This document shows positions 1-11,499 of a stretch of 64,000 bases of DNA, piece by piece (position 1 is the stretch's first letter; each line of letters starts with the position of its first letter). Position numbers and translations under genes: made by a program. The DNA comes from Vesta saturnalis (lineage: Eukaryota > Arthropoda > Insecta > Coleoptera > Lampyridae), in contig JARFJB010001167.1 in NCBI GenBank assembly GCA_036346205.1, forward strand, positions 1,521,001 to 1,585,000, in the 5' to 3' direction. The notes under the pieces are model-generated. The model saw nothing but the letters and a program-made list of their open reading frames with translations. It ran no database searches and was not told the DNA's origin.

Positions 1-1317
1 AATATGCTTGTGTTGGATGATTTACAAAGTAAGATTTCTATAGATCTGCATCTTTTGTAATATAATGTTTTATTTTCAGATATTTCTGAAGCTGATTTAA
101 TTTACACTGAGACATTAATGCTACGTGGAAAAGAGAATTATAAGGATAAAGAGATTGTTATTTTAGGTAATGTGCAGTGTACAAATATTGTAGTTTGCTA
201 ATTAAGTAACAGGTGGAGGTGATGGTGCCTTACTCTACGAATTGTTGAAGGAAGAGCCAAAAAATGTGATTATGCTCGAAATTGATGAAGTTGTCATGCG
301 TGCCTGTAATCAACATATGCGATCAATTTGTGGAGATGTTCTTGATAAAAAATCTGCCGTTAATTATCAAGTAAGCATTATCATTTGTTGACTGCTTAAG
401 CTTATAGCATTTTGTTCATCCCTCTTCAATTACTTGTTAACCAATGACAGAATACCAAATTTCATTTTTATGCATTGTCCATCGGTTGTAGAAAAGTTTT
501 ACTTTAACCTTAAGCTTAAATTAATTGTTTTTCGCTCTTCTATTTTAACCATGCTTTTATGCATGTTTAACACATTCAATGAACACCTTCAAAATAATGC
601 ATGTGGTTATGATACAATCGCATTCTCCTTATATTGACGGAGAAAACTTCTGATCTAACTTCAAGTTTATATAAAAGTATTATTTAGTCAAATATGAGGT
701 ACCTAATATGACACTCCTTCAGAAATACAGACAAATTTGACCGTCTATATACGTTTTTGCCGAAATATGGAGATATTTTGTAGAGATATCATAAAAGCGG
801 AATGTCATGACATTAATAGACGTAGGTGTCCATTCAACGTGTTTATATATGGACTACCAATGGAATAGGATGAATGGTAAGCCACGATCCTATCTTTAAA
901 GAGAGTTTTGTTACAGATTATAGTTGGGGATTGTATGAAATCACTAGATCAGTTTGTAAAGGAGAAACGTACTTTTGACTATGTCTTTGGTGATTTAACA
1001 GATGTACCAATTGCAAACGAATCTGGAAGTGAGATATGGAATTTTGTTAAGAAATATTTAAACCTGTCATTTAAAATATTAAAACCTACTGGGAAATTTA
1101 TGTCACATGTTTGTATAATTCTTAGTTAAGCGTGTGTTGTAAGATATTGTTGTAGGGAAATGGAGCTTCTTGTAATATAGCATTACAGCAGTATGAAACA
1201 TATTTGGAAAGTATTGAACCGTCACTTGTAATTAATAAGTGTCAGGCCTTTATCCCATCTTTTATGGAGTTCTGGGTTTTCTACCAAATTCATTTTGCTA
1301 ATGATGATTCTTTATGA
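1..1317 (+). CDS. Sms: Spermine synthase, 3' exons (partial gene)
   Basis: Spermine synthase moves an aminopropyl group from decarboxylated S-adenosylmethionine to spermidine, giving spermine in the cytosol. Five exons join in one frame: 1-28, 80-166, 213-370, 917-1108 and 1156-1317 (stop TGA). They total 627 nt and encode the last 208 residues; each intron starts GT and ends AG. The nucleotide-binding GGGDG motif spans the exon 2/3 junction. It is followed by VIMLEIDE, the FDYVFGDLTDVP segment that aligns with the catalytic-Asp region of the family, and the C-terminal FMEFWVFYQIHF block typical of animal enzymes. The 5' exons lie outside the window. The frame is open and splice sites are intact, so this looks like a functional host gene. 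Spermidine synthase is the nearest alternative, but the C-terminal block favours spermine synthase. Confidence 0.9.
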
Positions 1318-2813
1318 ATTATATTTGCAGTAGAATTTTTCCTTTTGTTAGTAATTAGCAAATGTTGGTCTTTGTACTTATTTGTTAATTAATCCGTATA
1401 TTTGTGCCATGTTTGTTAATTTGTTTAGCTACGAAATTATAAGTTGTTTTACTCTTAAGTATCTATTATTATTGTTATCCCTATAAAAGTTTAATTACAA
1501 AAGGAGCTATTCAGTTTGTAAATCTCAATTGGGAAAATTTTAAGCAAAAAAAGTGAAACGGAAAAATGAGAGTGTTCTAACTCCAATTGAAAATTGGTTT
1601 TGTGTGAAAAATAAGTTTTTAACTTAATATAGTTATTCATTTGCATAAATGTAATAAATGAGTTAGATTTAATTAAAAAATTAAAAGAATACAGAAAACT
1701 ACTCTAAACTGTGTTAAAATGTAGAAGTATTAGACATTATTCATTATAAGACTTCAAGTACTTTATTTAAATTTCTTTGTAATTATCCAACATTGTTTAA
1801 CCCTTTCGAAACCGACGACATATATGTTCCGATGGGAAACTTGTTTAAAGATAACTAGTTTAACATCCACAAGCAACGTAGGATTACTATTAGGACATAT
1901 ATGTCTCAGAATAGATTATTTTGATACTATTGGGAACTATTTATATATTTATGCAGGTCATATTTGTGCCAACAGTAAGTTACATACTTTGGGGACAAGA
2001 AACTCAAATTTCAGTTCAGTTGTACACTTAGAGATTCAAATTCAAGCATGTGTTCATGGTTTTACTGGAGTTTTTTGAAATTATAACACATAATTTTGCA
2101 CGAAAGTTATGCAAAGGAACTTCGCTCCTCGCTATGGTCACAACGCATCCTGATAACTGTTTACGATATTTATTTAAACGTAAAATTTTTCTTAAAAAAA
2201 TGCTAAAATTATGTTGTTTAGTTAGAGGAATAATTCGTCATTCCGTGGACATGTAAATGCTACTACACATTTCAATCGTGCTAGAGTCACAACATGTAGA
2301 ATACATCAAAATGTAATTTCATCGTGCTTATTTTATTTCATCGAAAATATAGTATATTGAGTATCAAGAACAGTAAGGGACGTTTACCGGTCGACGGCCA
2401 CCAATTTGGCCAGAGACCAACCCTTAATGTTCGTGATGCTCATACCGTTTTTTTGCACGATTGTATTAAATTTACCACAATTGAAATTATTCAATTTCTA
2501 CTAAATAAACGAAAAGTCAAAAGTGACGTTTTAAATAGAAATGTCCAAATTTTTTGTTCTTATTGTTGTGAAATATAGTACCTATATACATTTTTGCGTT
2601 GGTAAGTACAAGATGTCGGTAAGTAAAATCTGACCCATGAGTTGGGCCTCGCAACCAGTAAACATATTCTACTGTCTTGGAAACAGATATGGTAAATAAA
2701 CGAAAAAGTTCAATCGTGCAAAAAGGTATATTTTGTTTAAAATGATATAGATGTATAAAATACACATTACAATGAATATATTTTTATTTTCATTGTATAC
2801 TTGATTTGAATGT
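1318..2813. other. 3' flank of Sms, no gene recognised
   Basis: AT-rich sequence downstream of the Sms stop codon. A candidate polyadenylation signal AATAAA lies at 1653-1658. Short open frames at 1824-2765 show no recognisable motif and no codon structure and are treated as chance. Confidence 0.6.
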
Positions 2814-3015
2814 AGTTAATATGTAACACTGAAAAAATAGAAAATTAGAAAAAAAGAAACCACATGCGGGAAGTGTTAAACTTTGTAATTTTTAATTAAC
2901 AGTAAAAAGAATTTTCATTTTGACGTTTAATGCTACAAAAATAATTACGACAATACCAACTTTCTTCATTTACATTCAATTTCACAATTGGAAATTGTAC
3001 GCATGGCTAATGCAA
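2814..3015. repeat. ~200 bp direct repeat, left copy
   Basis: Near-identical to 6059-6240: both share the run of A-rich bases followed by CCACATGCGGGAAGTG, and both end at GGCTAATGCAAT. The two copies directly flank the Tc1/IS630-like element. Confidence 0.8.
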
Positions 3016-3017
3016 TA

Positions 3018-6000
3018 TTAGAAGTAGAAATACTTTCAGAAGACAATGAGTCATGAAAAGGTGCGCGAAAATCAGCTGGTTTGCCAGTGGCGTTGCACGA
3101 AAATTTCATAAATGGGTTGTGGGGTTAAACAGTAATGTTAGAAATTCAAGTTAAACCAAGCAATAATTTATATAAGACTATGTTTTGTGAAATTTAGCAA
3201 TTATAGCTTAGTTTACACGATTACAAATAGACGCAGTTTTGTTTTGGAGCTCCTTGAATACTTGTCATCAACAATGTCTGCTGAATAACTTTATTTACAG
3301 AATAACAAAATGATCTATACAAAAGTACAATCTTATAATTTATCCTAAACTACTGTCAAATGATACATGTACCCGCAAAGCATGAAAGAAAACCTTAATA
3401 TCCGGCTCTTTGAGGGACAGTTTAATAGTATAATGTAAAATTCTGGTAAATAGGTTATAAATACATACAAAAACAATTAAGAAATGATAGATTTTGTTTT
3501 AGGGTTTAAACAATTGAATCAACACACTTCATTTTGGTTGAAACTACACATTCACCTTAGTTTTATGAAATTCACAAAACAAATAGATCACGCTATAAGG
3601 TGTGTTTCATTGTGGGAACTGAACAAGTTGCAAAGTACCTATAATGTATGTAAATTGTAAATATTACCTAATAAATTATTTTATTCTGTGCTCGGTCCTG
3701 CTTGTCAGAGTCAGGCAATAGAGAAATTCCAAGATCCCCCTCATCTTCATCATTGGAAGATTCTTCAGTAGATTCATCTGAATTGCCTGTATTCACAACA
3801 AATCTAAAATCATCATATGATTTGTCAAACATGTGTTCTTTGTACTTGTATTCTTCAACTACTTTATCAACATGTGTACATATATTTGCCCAATCTTCAG
3901 GAGTTTACGTCGCAAATTTTTCTTCAGCTAATTTTATTACATCCTTTAATTTAAAAGTAGTATTTCTAGATGCAACGCACTGCTTCACTGCAGCCCATAT
4001 TTTCTCAATTGGGTTTAGTTCTGCATGATGCGAAGGAAGTCTAAACACTATATGGTCATGTTTTGCTAATTCAGTATCTAAAATATACTGTTTGCACTTT
4101 GTTCCTTGATTATTGCACACAACACAGGTTTTGTTGAAAGAGGATCATGTATAATTGAATGTTGACGACGCCACATAATCATATCGTCCTTTTTGGTCAT
4201 GGATGTTGGATCTTTATTTATTACCATATTGTGATATGATGCATTATCGATGACAAGCGCAGCTCACTTTGGTATATTCGGCAACAGCTGCTTCTGTACC
4301 CACTGCATAAAATTTGTATGGTTCATATCATTGTGGTAATCTCCTGATGTACTTCCTATAATTAATAAGATTTAGTTTTTGACTACAATTATGATAATGA
4401 TCTCGATTTGAACATAAGTAGTGCATTATTAGCAAAACCTTCAGATCCAAAAGCATGTACCATGATAACACGTGGACCTTTGCCAATAGGTTTTTTAAAA
4501 TCCAGAATAGAATTATCTGTCCAATTTTTTGGGTTTGTATGACAACTGTTGATATAGGACTCATCTGTAAAAATAATTGGTCTCTTATCTTGAATGCATT
4601 TCTGCAGTTGACATAAATATTGCATACGCTTTAAGCGTATGTCATATGATTCCATCAGAACCTTCCTTTTATCAACAGTGTTGCACCATCTACAAATTTA
4701 TGCAATAAGTTAATATGAGTGAATGTCACAAATAGTTATATAACTTACCGAAAACCCAATTTTTTAATAATCTTTCCCAAAGTCAAAAGTCCACCTTTAA
4801 AATCAATACTCCTTTGCAGAATTTTATTGTGGATACCTGTTAATTTAAATGTAATTATATTTACCATGTAAAAATTGTTACATTATCTTTTTACGTAGGC
4901 ACTCTCTTTTCAATAGTATAAAAATTATGTATAATGGATTTTGTCTGCTCCAATTCCCCCTGATACAAATTAATTTTAGGGTTTGGTCTGTTTTTATTTT
5001 TTCTAGGTGAAGAAAACTTTGTTGCTTTGCCTTGGGAAATTTCCTTCATATCTGATATAACCTTACGATAAGTGAATTCACCTATCTTCGTAGCAGCTAA
5101 AATTCTCTGCTTAAAGTTTGACAAAGGGATTGTCACTCCCTCCTCGGCTTCTTTTGTCATGAATTCTATGACGTTTGCAACAATTTCTCGAGCATGACTA
5201 TGCAGTATCTTTCCACGAACGCTGATCTGTTTCGATTTGTCTGCCATTGTTTGGTGACTATAAAAAGACAAAAAACATACTTGTAAATTACGCTTGAAGC
5301 ACAGATATTGCAAACTTACCAAAATATACACGAAGGCTTAAAAAGAGCTCTGTTTAATCTTGCATAGATTAAACAGGATATTGTAACAAAGTTTAAGTAA
5401 TAAGAGTAATAAGTTGAGAAATATAATTATTTTAACAATTTTAGTAACAGGTTGAGAAATAATTAGAATTAAGACATAACAGTTAAAAAATACATAAAAC
5501 GATTAGTAAGTAGAATAAATATAAAGCAGGTTAATTATTGCAACAATTGTGCTGATACAAAAGTGTGCAAGGTTGAAAATACACACACATACTATGTACA
5601 TTATAACTAGTAAGCACAAAAAGGCGCTTAATTGAATAAACATGACCTAGTAACTGGGTCAAACAATAAAATACGTAATAGTAAAATCTGTATATAAAGT
5701 GTAAATAGTACGAAATAAATATTAGTCTTTGAATGAATCTCATTTTGTTCAATTACTCAAACAGGGTTGTGAGGTCTAGTCTACAATTGATACGAGTGAC
5801 GGCGTATCCCTCACATTAAACCCCAAACACTCAATCTCTCTAATCAGAGGATTGAACAAGCTCTGAAAAGAACTGTTTATTAAAAGAAAATGTAAAAGTC
5901 AGAAATATAACCTATAAGTCAAGCGTGCACCAAAATGTAAATAAACTACTTAAAATTTCTACGCCTATGAATTGCGCACGCGACGGCAAATTGTCGAATT

Positions 6001-6056
6001 GTGACCAATATTGGTTTGTGCGCACTGTGTTGTTCTGAAAGTATTTCAATTTCTAA
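3018..6056 (-). mobile_element. Tc1/IS630-like DNA transposon, ~3.04 kb
   Basis: The ends are 24 bp terminal inverted repeats with about three mismatches. The left end at 3018-3041 begins TTAGAAGTAGAAATACTTTC; the right end, read on the minus strand from 6056, begins TTAGAAATTGAAATACTTTC. The element is flanked by TA at 3016-3017 and 6057-6058, the usual IS630/Tc1/mariner target duplication. A minus-strand transposase pseudogene lies inside; 5331-6035 and 3042-3900 are non-coding. Confidence 0.75.
3905..5247 (-). pseudogene. IS630/Tc1-like (DDE_3) transposase, broken
   Basis: Cut-and-paste transposase of the transposon around it. The ATG at 5247 starts a domain of about 118 residues that begins MADKSKQISV. 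Two short introns are suggested: about 4837-4894, and 4690-4748 (GTAAGT donor, TTTGTAG acceptor). The second restores frame; the first leaves a one-base mismatch in my reading. The catalytic triad is recognisable: D in FTDESYIN (about 4570), D in VIDNASYHN (about 4240), E in ELNPIEKIW (about 4000). Breaks are a frame loss after ALLMFKS (about 4400) and an in-frame TGA just before the second catalytic block (about 4265). The ELNPIE-IW block is characteristic of insect Tc1-like DDE_3 proteins. It is probably inactive. Confidence 0.8.
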
Positions 6057-6058
6057 TA

Positions 6059-6240
6059 CGTAACATTGAAAAAATAGAAAATTAGAAAAAAAGAAACCAC
6101 ATGCGGGAAGTGTTAAACTTTGTAATTTTTAATTAACAGTAAAAAGAATTTTCCTTTTGACGTTTAATGCTACCAAAATAATTACAATACCAACTTTCTT
6201 CATTTACATTCAATTTCACAATTGGAATTGTAGGCATGGC
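6059..6240. repeat. ~200 bp direct repeat, right copy
   Basis: Second copy of 2814-3015, starting immediately after the TA target site of the transposon. Its internal CATTTACATTCAATTTCAC (about 6201) reappears as reverse complement at about 6504-6522, so this stretch also has some fold-back character. Confidence 0.75.
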
Positions 6241-7760
6241 TAATGCAATGTTAGGTTTGCGTTTACATCGTGGGTGATCTATGGTTTACACTTCTAATTT
6301 AGCGTGCGCTTGCGCCCAAATTCAATTTCAATTCATTGAATTCATGCCGAGCGCAAGAATTTGAAAGCACGCATCGGAATAACAAAAGGCAACTCGTACT
6401 TTCCTAATCAGAAAGTTATGGTGGTAACAGATAATATAACTTATAAATTGTAAACCAATACACAACAGTGTAAACGGCATTGCAATTTTCAATTTGACTT
6501 CGAAGTGAAATTGAATGTAAATGAGGCCTAAGCACTTTAATAAGTAACCTATTAACCCCAATGTCTGATTTTACAAAATTTTTAAATGTTGCTAAACGAT
6601 ATTTTTTTGGAAGCATTCAACTGTTTGCGTGCAATGTCACCAAAATAATATTAATGAAAGTACCAACTTAAATATTTCAGTAGGTAACTAACATTATCAA
6701 TTATCAATGTTTGACTTTAAGAATTGTCATTCAGAATTTTAAATGTTGCCAAATTATGAAATAATCAACTTTTTGACACGCAAGGTTACCAAAATAATAT
6801 TTATGAGTGTACCAATTTAAACATTTTAATAGGTAACATTATTAATCTCAATATTGGACTTTAACAATTGTCTTTCAGAAAATTTTTACATTTACTATCT
6901 TTTTGAAATACAATGCTACCAAAATAATATTTATGAAAGTAAAAATGTTATGAGAGCTTAAGCGTTACCAAATTATATTTTTGGAAGTATTCAACTATTG
7001 TAAAATGAAATGTCTTATCTTAGAAAAAGTATAGTATATTTAGATAACAAGGATTGAAGTGACTCATTTAATCCTGCGAATGATTATTTGGTCTAGGGCT
7101 TGAGACCAACAATTTCAAATTAAGCAACTCAATCGTTATCTATCACTATTTTTACTTGTGAGTAATAATAGAAATAATTATATTATTTTCTGAACATTAA
7201 AATATTACATCTATGATAAATTTAAATTATTAGAAAAGTTACTTTGCAAAGAAGCTACTATTCAAGGCTAATGAAATTTATCAATTATTTTAAAACCGAT
7301 GTTTCAATGCCATAACAAGATTAAATTATTTTTATCTAGAGATTAAAAGTAACACTTCAGTCAAATGGAGGAACCAAATAGTACTTTTAATCCAGAAGGA
7401 AAAATATGTTATGAAAGTTTAGTTACCAAATTACTTATTGGAAAGTATTCAACAGTTGTAAAATGAAATGTCTCTGTGCATGCAATGTTACCAAAATAAT
7501 ATTTTCTGAAGGTACAGTCTGATACGTAACATTATTAAACTTAGTGGTTGACCCTCAAAATGTCATTCAGAGCTGTAAGAAAAGTCAACTTAAATTTTTG
7601 AAACTAGTTTGCGATTGTAAAATTGAACTTCTTTTTGACCTACAATATTATCACAGTAATATGTATAAAAGTATCAACTTTAACAATGTGTAAATATGAA
7701 ATTATTATATATAAGAATTACCAACTCAAATTTTTGAAAATAGTCCACATAAATATTTGA
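6241..7760. repeat. Degenerate tandem repeat array
   Basis: A unit of very roughly 150-190 bp recurs with heavy drift. Its landmarks are TTACCAAAATAATATTTATG, then AAAGTACCAACTT, then GTAACATTATTAA, then ACTTTAA-AATTGTCATTCAG. Copies of these landmarks lie near 6640, 6785, 6915, 7490 and 7650. No coding potential was seen. Confidence 0.55.
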
Positions 7761-7910
7761 TATATTTCAACAAATTGTGGATATATTCAAATCAAAGTAA
7801 TATTTATGAAAGTATGAAGTAAGAAATTAGGATGGTTATGATAAAATACAACATATGCCATAATAACATATTTGTATGAAAATGTAAATTTTCACCATTA
7901 TCACACATAA
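7761..7910. other. AT-rich flank, 5' side of PLE copy 1
   Basis: No gene. The last ~50 bases (about 7875-7915) match, as reverse complement, the sequence just past the right end of PLE copy 3 (36285-36330). Confidence 0.5.
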
Positions 7911-8310
7911 TAAAATACTTGTCTTTTTTGTTTGAAAAATTAAAACATAAACATCAGCCTGCTATTAATATAACATTTTGAGAAACGTATGAAGCCAACT
8001 ATGGAATTAAATTTTAGTAAAGAATAACTAGGTCATTAAAAAATTAAATATTGTTAAATTGTCTTAAAGATGACAAATCAGAACACCCTCTAACGGTCGA
8101 AGGCTAACAATGAAAAATTTGAAACAGCGTTACAAAATACACCTAAAAACCATTCAGTTTGGTATAGATATGTAGATGACACATTTGTTATTTGGAGACA
8201 TGGAGAAGAGACACTGCATGAATTTTTGGTTTTTATAAATGGTGTACATCCCAGTAATCAGTTTACCATGGAAAAAGAAACTAATGGAAGTTTACCATTT
8301 CTTGACATAT

Positions 8311-9450
8311 TGTAATAATATGGTAAATAAATGTTTTAAAGCGTTCTCAATACAAATCGTTAAAATAACTAGAGACACCCAAACCATCAATAAAAATAAC
8401 GCCGTTGACTCAGTAGGTAGATTAAATCGGGCCTGGTTCATGCGTTTTGATTTGCTTAATTACCAACATATTTCTGCTTAGTTATTTCCACCTAACATCA
8501 TTATAGTAACTTCAATGGAACAATAATAAAGGTTATCTCGGGCGCCTAGTTATTTTTTATTACGCTCGGAATAACTAAACCGAGGATACAATAAAGCATT
8601 CACTAAAATGTCAAAATAAAAGATATACAAACTATGTTTATTAAGCATTTAAAATTGGGATTATATAAAATAAATCTTAATTCTAGTGTTAATAGCCTTA
8701 TACTAATAAGTCATTGGGGTATAAATACCTATTATAAAATCTTAGTACAACTTTTTGGAGAACCTCTGTTATCAGAAGGATTGCGGAAATGTAAACCATA
8801 AATGATGTAATCTTCGTACAAATGTTGTGCAATATGTCGTATTTTCAATGTTGTATGTTGTAAACCATATCAAAGTTGAATTTACTTCTTACAAATTTAT
8901 ATTCATTGAAATTTGAAATTTATTGCATTCTCTTGAAGGTTCAAATAAAAAGGTGTGATCTAAATTTAGATCCAAAAATAGTAAAATGATAAGAGCAAAT
9001 ATAAGTATAACTGTAAGTGTAAATAAAAATATAACTATAAGGGTAATTAAAAGTATAACTATGAATAAATAAAAGTGTAACTATAAGGGTAAATAAAAGT
9101 GCCTGCAAAAAGGGAATGTTTCAGTTTTTAATATAATACGAGTTAAGGTCTCTTACCATTAAATCAATGGCACTTTACACAAAATTTTGGTGGAAACCAA
9201 AAATGGCGTCTTGTATAAAACAGCGTACATCAAGCAATGCTAAAAAGGACGCTCGCGGTATCATGTGATGTAGCGATGCGCGAAAAATATGTGCAAAAAA
9301 TAATTCCACGATATGAAAGTATAAACCCTTAAGAAAATACGCAACTTAAGTTACAACAATGCAAATTAAGTTGCCTACCACAATAAATCATTAATGATCA
9401 AAACTTTTTTTTACAACTAAATGAACGAAGAACGTAAAAGGTTCGTTACA
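8311..9450. mobile_element. Insertion inside PLE copy 1, putative non-autonomous DNA element
   Basis: Comparison with PLE copies 2 and 3 shows that the sequence TTGACATATTAATATC was opened here. The insert starts TGTAATAA and ends TTCGTTACA, giving a 5-6 bp inverted end, and is bounded by ATAT on both sides (8307-8310 and 9451-9454). No ORF matches a transposase. It contains a strong hairpin at about 8533-8590 (CTCGG...CTAGTTATT against AATAACTA..CCGAG) and a minisatellite near 9000-9106. The superfamily is not identified. Confidence 0.65.
8995..9106. repeat. Minisatellite, ~24-30 bp unit
   Basis: Four to five imperfect units resembling GTAAATAAAAGTATAACTAT, some followed by AAGG, lie inside the insertion at 8311-9450. 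Confidence 0.7.
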
Positions 9451-9451
9451 A

Positions 9452-10195
9452 TATTAATATCTAAAAATAATAATTCACTATCTTTTAAGGTTTACCGAGA
9501 GCCGACACACACCGATAGATACCTCCATAAATTATCCAACCACCATCCACCTCAAAAAATGGGTGTAATTAAATCTTTAGTAGATCGAGCAAAAAGAATT
9601 TGTGAACCTGAATTTTTGAAGGATGAATATAAATATGTAACAAAATCCTTACAAGATAATGGATATTAACTTACAGATATTAATAATATTATTACACCTT
9701 CTCGACATAACGTTAAAAAAAACAGTTCTTAATGTTGGTGCCGCTTTTCTTCCTTTTGTAGCTAATGTTACAGATAGAATTGAAAAAATCCCAATTAAAT
9801 ATGGCATTAGGACTATTTTTAAACCTACAAGAAAAATTAAAGAACATTTAAGATCATCTAAAGATGTTTGAAACTCATTATCATCTTCCGGAGTGTATAA
9901 GTTATCTTGTTCATGTGGAAAAGTGGAACCACAAAACGTAGCTTTGATACAAGACGTAAAGAACATATGAGATTTTGTAGATTAGGTCAACCAGAGAAGT
10001 CTGCGGTGGCTGACCATACCTTAAATAATCTAAATCATGACATGCAATTTGACAATATGGAAATATTGTCAAGACAAACTCATTATTATGTTCGTTAACA
10101 ACGTGAAGCTATTGGGATATATGAACACCCTAATAATTTTCATAGACAAGAAGAAAATCTCCGTTTAAATAGGTTTTGGAATCTTATGATTACAA
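9452..10195 (+). pseudogene. PLE copy 1: RT tail, linker and GIY-YIG endonuclease, broken
   Basis: Continues the PLE polyprotein after the insertion. It holds the EPTHTDRYLHKLSNHH block (copy 2 and 3 have KPTHTD), the linker with VDRAKRICEPEF, and then the GIY-YIG-type endonuclease region. The first part of the nuclease motif is damaged: KLSCSCGKV runs straight into GTTKRSFDTRRKEHM, so the VYIG core is lost. An in-frame TAA near 10098 precedes the last conserved block. The domain normally nicks target DNA for target-primed reverse transcription; it would not be functional here. Confidence 0.8.
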
Positions 10196-10830
10196 AAGGC
10201 ATAATGATACGTTTTGATTTTGATTTTAATTTTGATTTGTGGTATACCTAGGTTTTTTGCTTTACCGGTTAAGTGTTAAATTACCACAGCACTATAATTT
10301 AACATAAGTAGTTGAAATTAAGATTAAAATTAAAAAATTACAAAAAACGTTCTGCATTATGCTTTTCATTGCTAATAACACTTACAATTATTGACAAAGA
10401 TATCTCTTTATTAGGTTTAACTGGATTATTTTATTTGATGTGATGTTTATATTTGTGAATGCTTGTATCATTTTCATATTGAAGTTTTTTGCAACTTTAC
10501 ACTTACATCATAAGTTGATTAAATTTTGTTAAATTTCATTGTTAGCCTTCGACCGTTTAACAAGATTTAATTTTTAATTACCTAGTTATTCTTTACTAAA
10601 ATTTAATTCTATTGTTGGCTTTATACGTTTATCAAACTGTTATATTAATAGCAGGCTGATGTTTTAATTTTTCAACTTTGACAAACATTGTTTTCAACAT
10701 CTTTAACAATTTTAATAAACATTACTAGTGACGAAGATAACTGTAAGTGTCACCGAAACGTTTAGATTGTATAATTTAAAATACACCATTAAAAAACCCA
10801 AAAAAGATAAGTATTTTGTAACATCTATTT

Positions 10831-10931
10831 ATATCATTTATGAATCGAAATAAATTTACATTTTTTGTAGGAATTAGGAGTATGTTTAATTTACAATGTA
10901 TGAAACGTGTAATTGATTAAAAAATTCCATA
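10831..10931. repeat. Direct repeat with 17200-17286, left copy
   Basis: Shared landmarks are ATCATTTATGAATCGAAATA, a T-run, then ATGAAACGTGTAATTGATTA. The two copies are ~6.3 kb apart and bracket the whole 11-17 kb region. Confidence 0.75.
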
Positions 10932-11046
10932 CTCAACAAAGCATAAAGTATTAAAATTTTTTGTCGTTTAATTATGTGTGATAATCGTGAAATTTTATAA
11001 TTACAATCTTGTTTGATTATAAATAAATTTTGTTGAAATACTCAAT

Positions 11047-11072
11047 TTGAGGAAGACACAGTGTTGTCGAAA
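11047..11072 (+). ncRNA. Degenerate hammerhead-like core (third PLE-like end)
   Basis: Reads TTGAGGA, one base, GACAC, a short loop, GTTGTC, then GAAAC. This is the order seen in the two PLE families (CUGANGA, one base, stem II, GAAA), but the first block is degenerate. Downstream sequence also parallels the family-1 3' UTR end. Inferred from layout only. Confidence 0.3.
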
Positions 11073-11499
11073 CAATTGTCATTTTAAACAATATAGTGAA
11101 ACTTTAAAAAGTGTTTGTTTTGTTTCTACGTATGTGGCATGGAGTTTCATGTAGTAAAAGATAGTTCAATCAATATATTAAAAGAATACTTTTGTACGAT
11201 TTAGGATAGCATTTAGGTACATTTATAACAAATATAAATAAATTGATTGGACCATAAACATTTTCATGTAGGAACTTGAGTATAGTGCTAAAGTGCATTT
11301 CACGAATAATTCGACCTCTATAATATGGCTGCCATTCCACTATGAACAACATCCAATTATAAAATAACTAAAATGCTATAAGTGCAACATTGTAATGAAA
11401 GGGATATTTCAGTTGGCTACTCTGAACCGCATTTTCCATCCTTTCCATAATGCAAAAGACATTTTTGTTAGCAATATCAGGTAAAATATATACAATTAA

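Larger units (their letters stand above)
7911..10816 (+). mobile_element. Penelope-like element family 1, copy 1 (interrupted)
   Basis: 7911-8118 is an inverted piece of the element's own 3' end (compare 32497-32815). It joins near 8115 to the RT C-terminal region in plus orientation (RYVDDTFVIWRHGEE, 8165-8215). The RT frame is interrupted at 8310 by a 1,140 bp insertion and resumes at 9451. The GIY-YIG endonuclease region and 3' UTR follow, ending with AAAAAAGATAAGTATTTT at 10816. Most of the RT is missing, so this is a dead, 5'-truncated copy. An inverted partial copy at the 5' end is a known PLE arrangement. Confidence 0.85.
10817..11499. other. AT-rich, no gene; includes a PLE-like 3' end remnant
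   Basis: 10831-10931 is a diverged direct copy of 17200-17286. About 10990-11130 resembles the 3' end of another PLE (see 11047-11072). Near 11455-11490 the sequence TTTTTGTTAGCAATATCAGG matches the 3' part of copy B (39386), so copy A of the gene-like repeat probably resumes here beyond the AT-rich tract. Confidence 0.5.
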
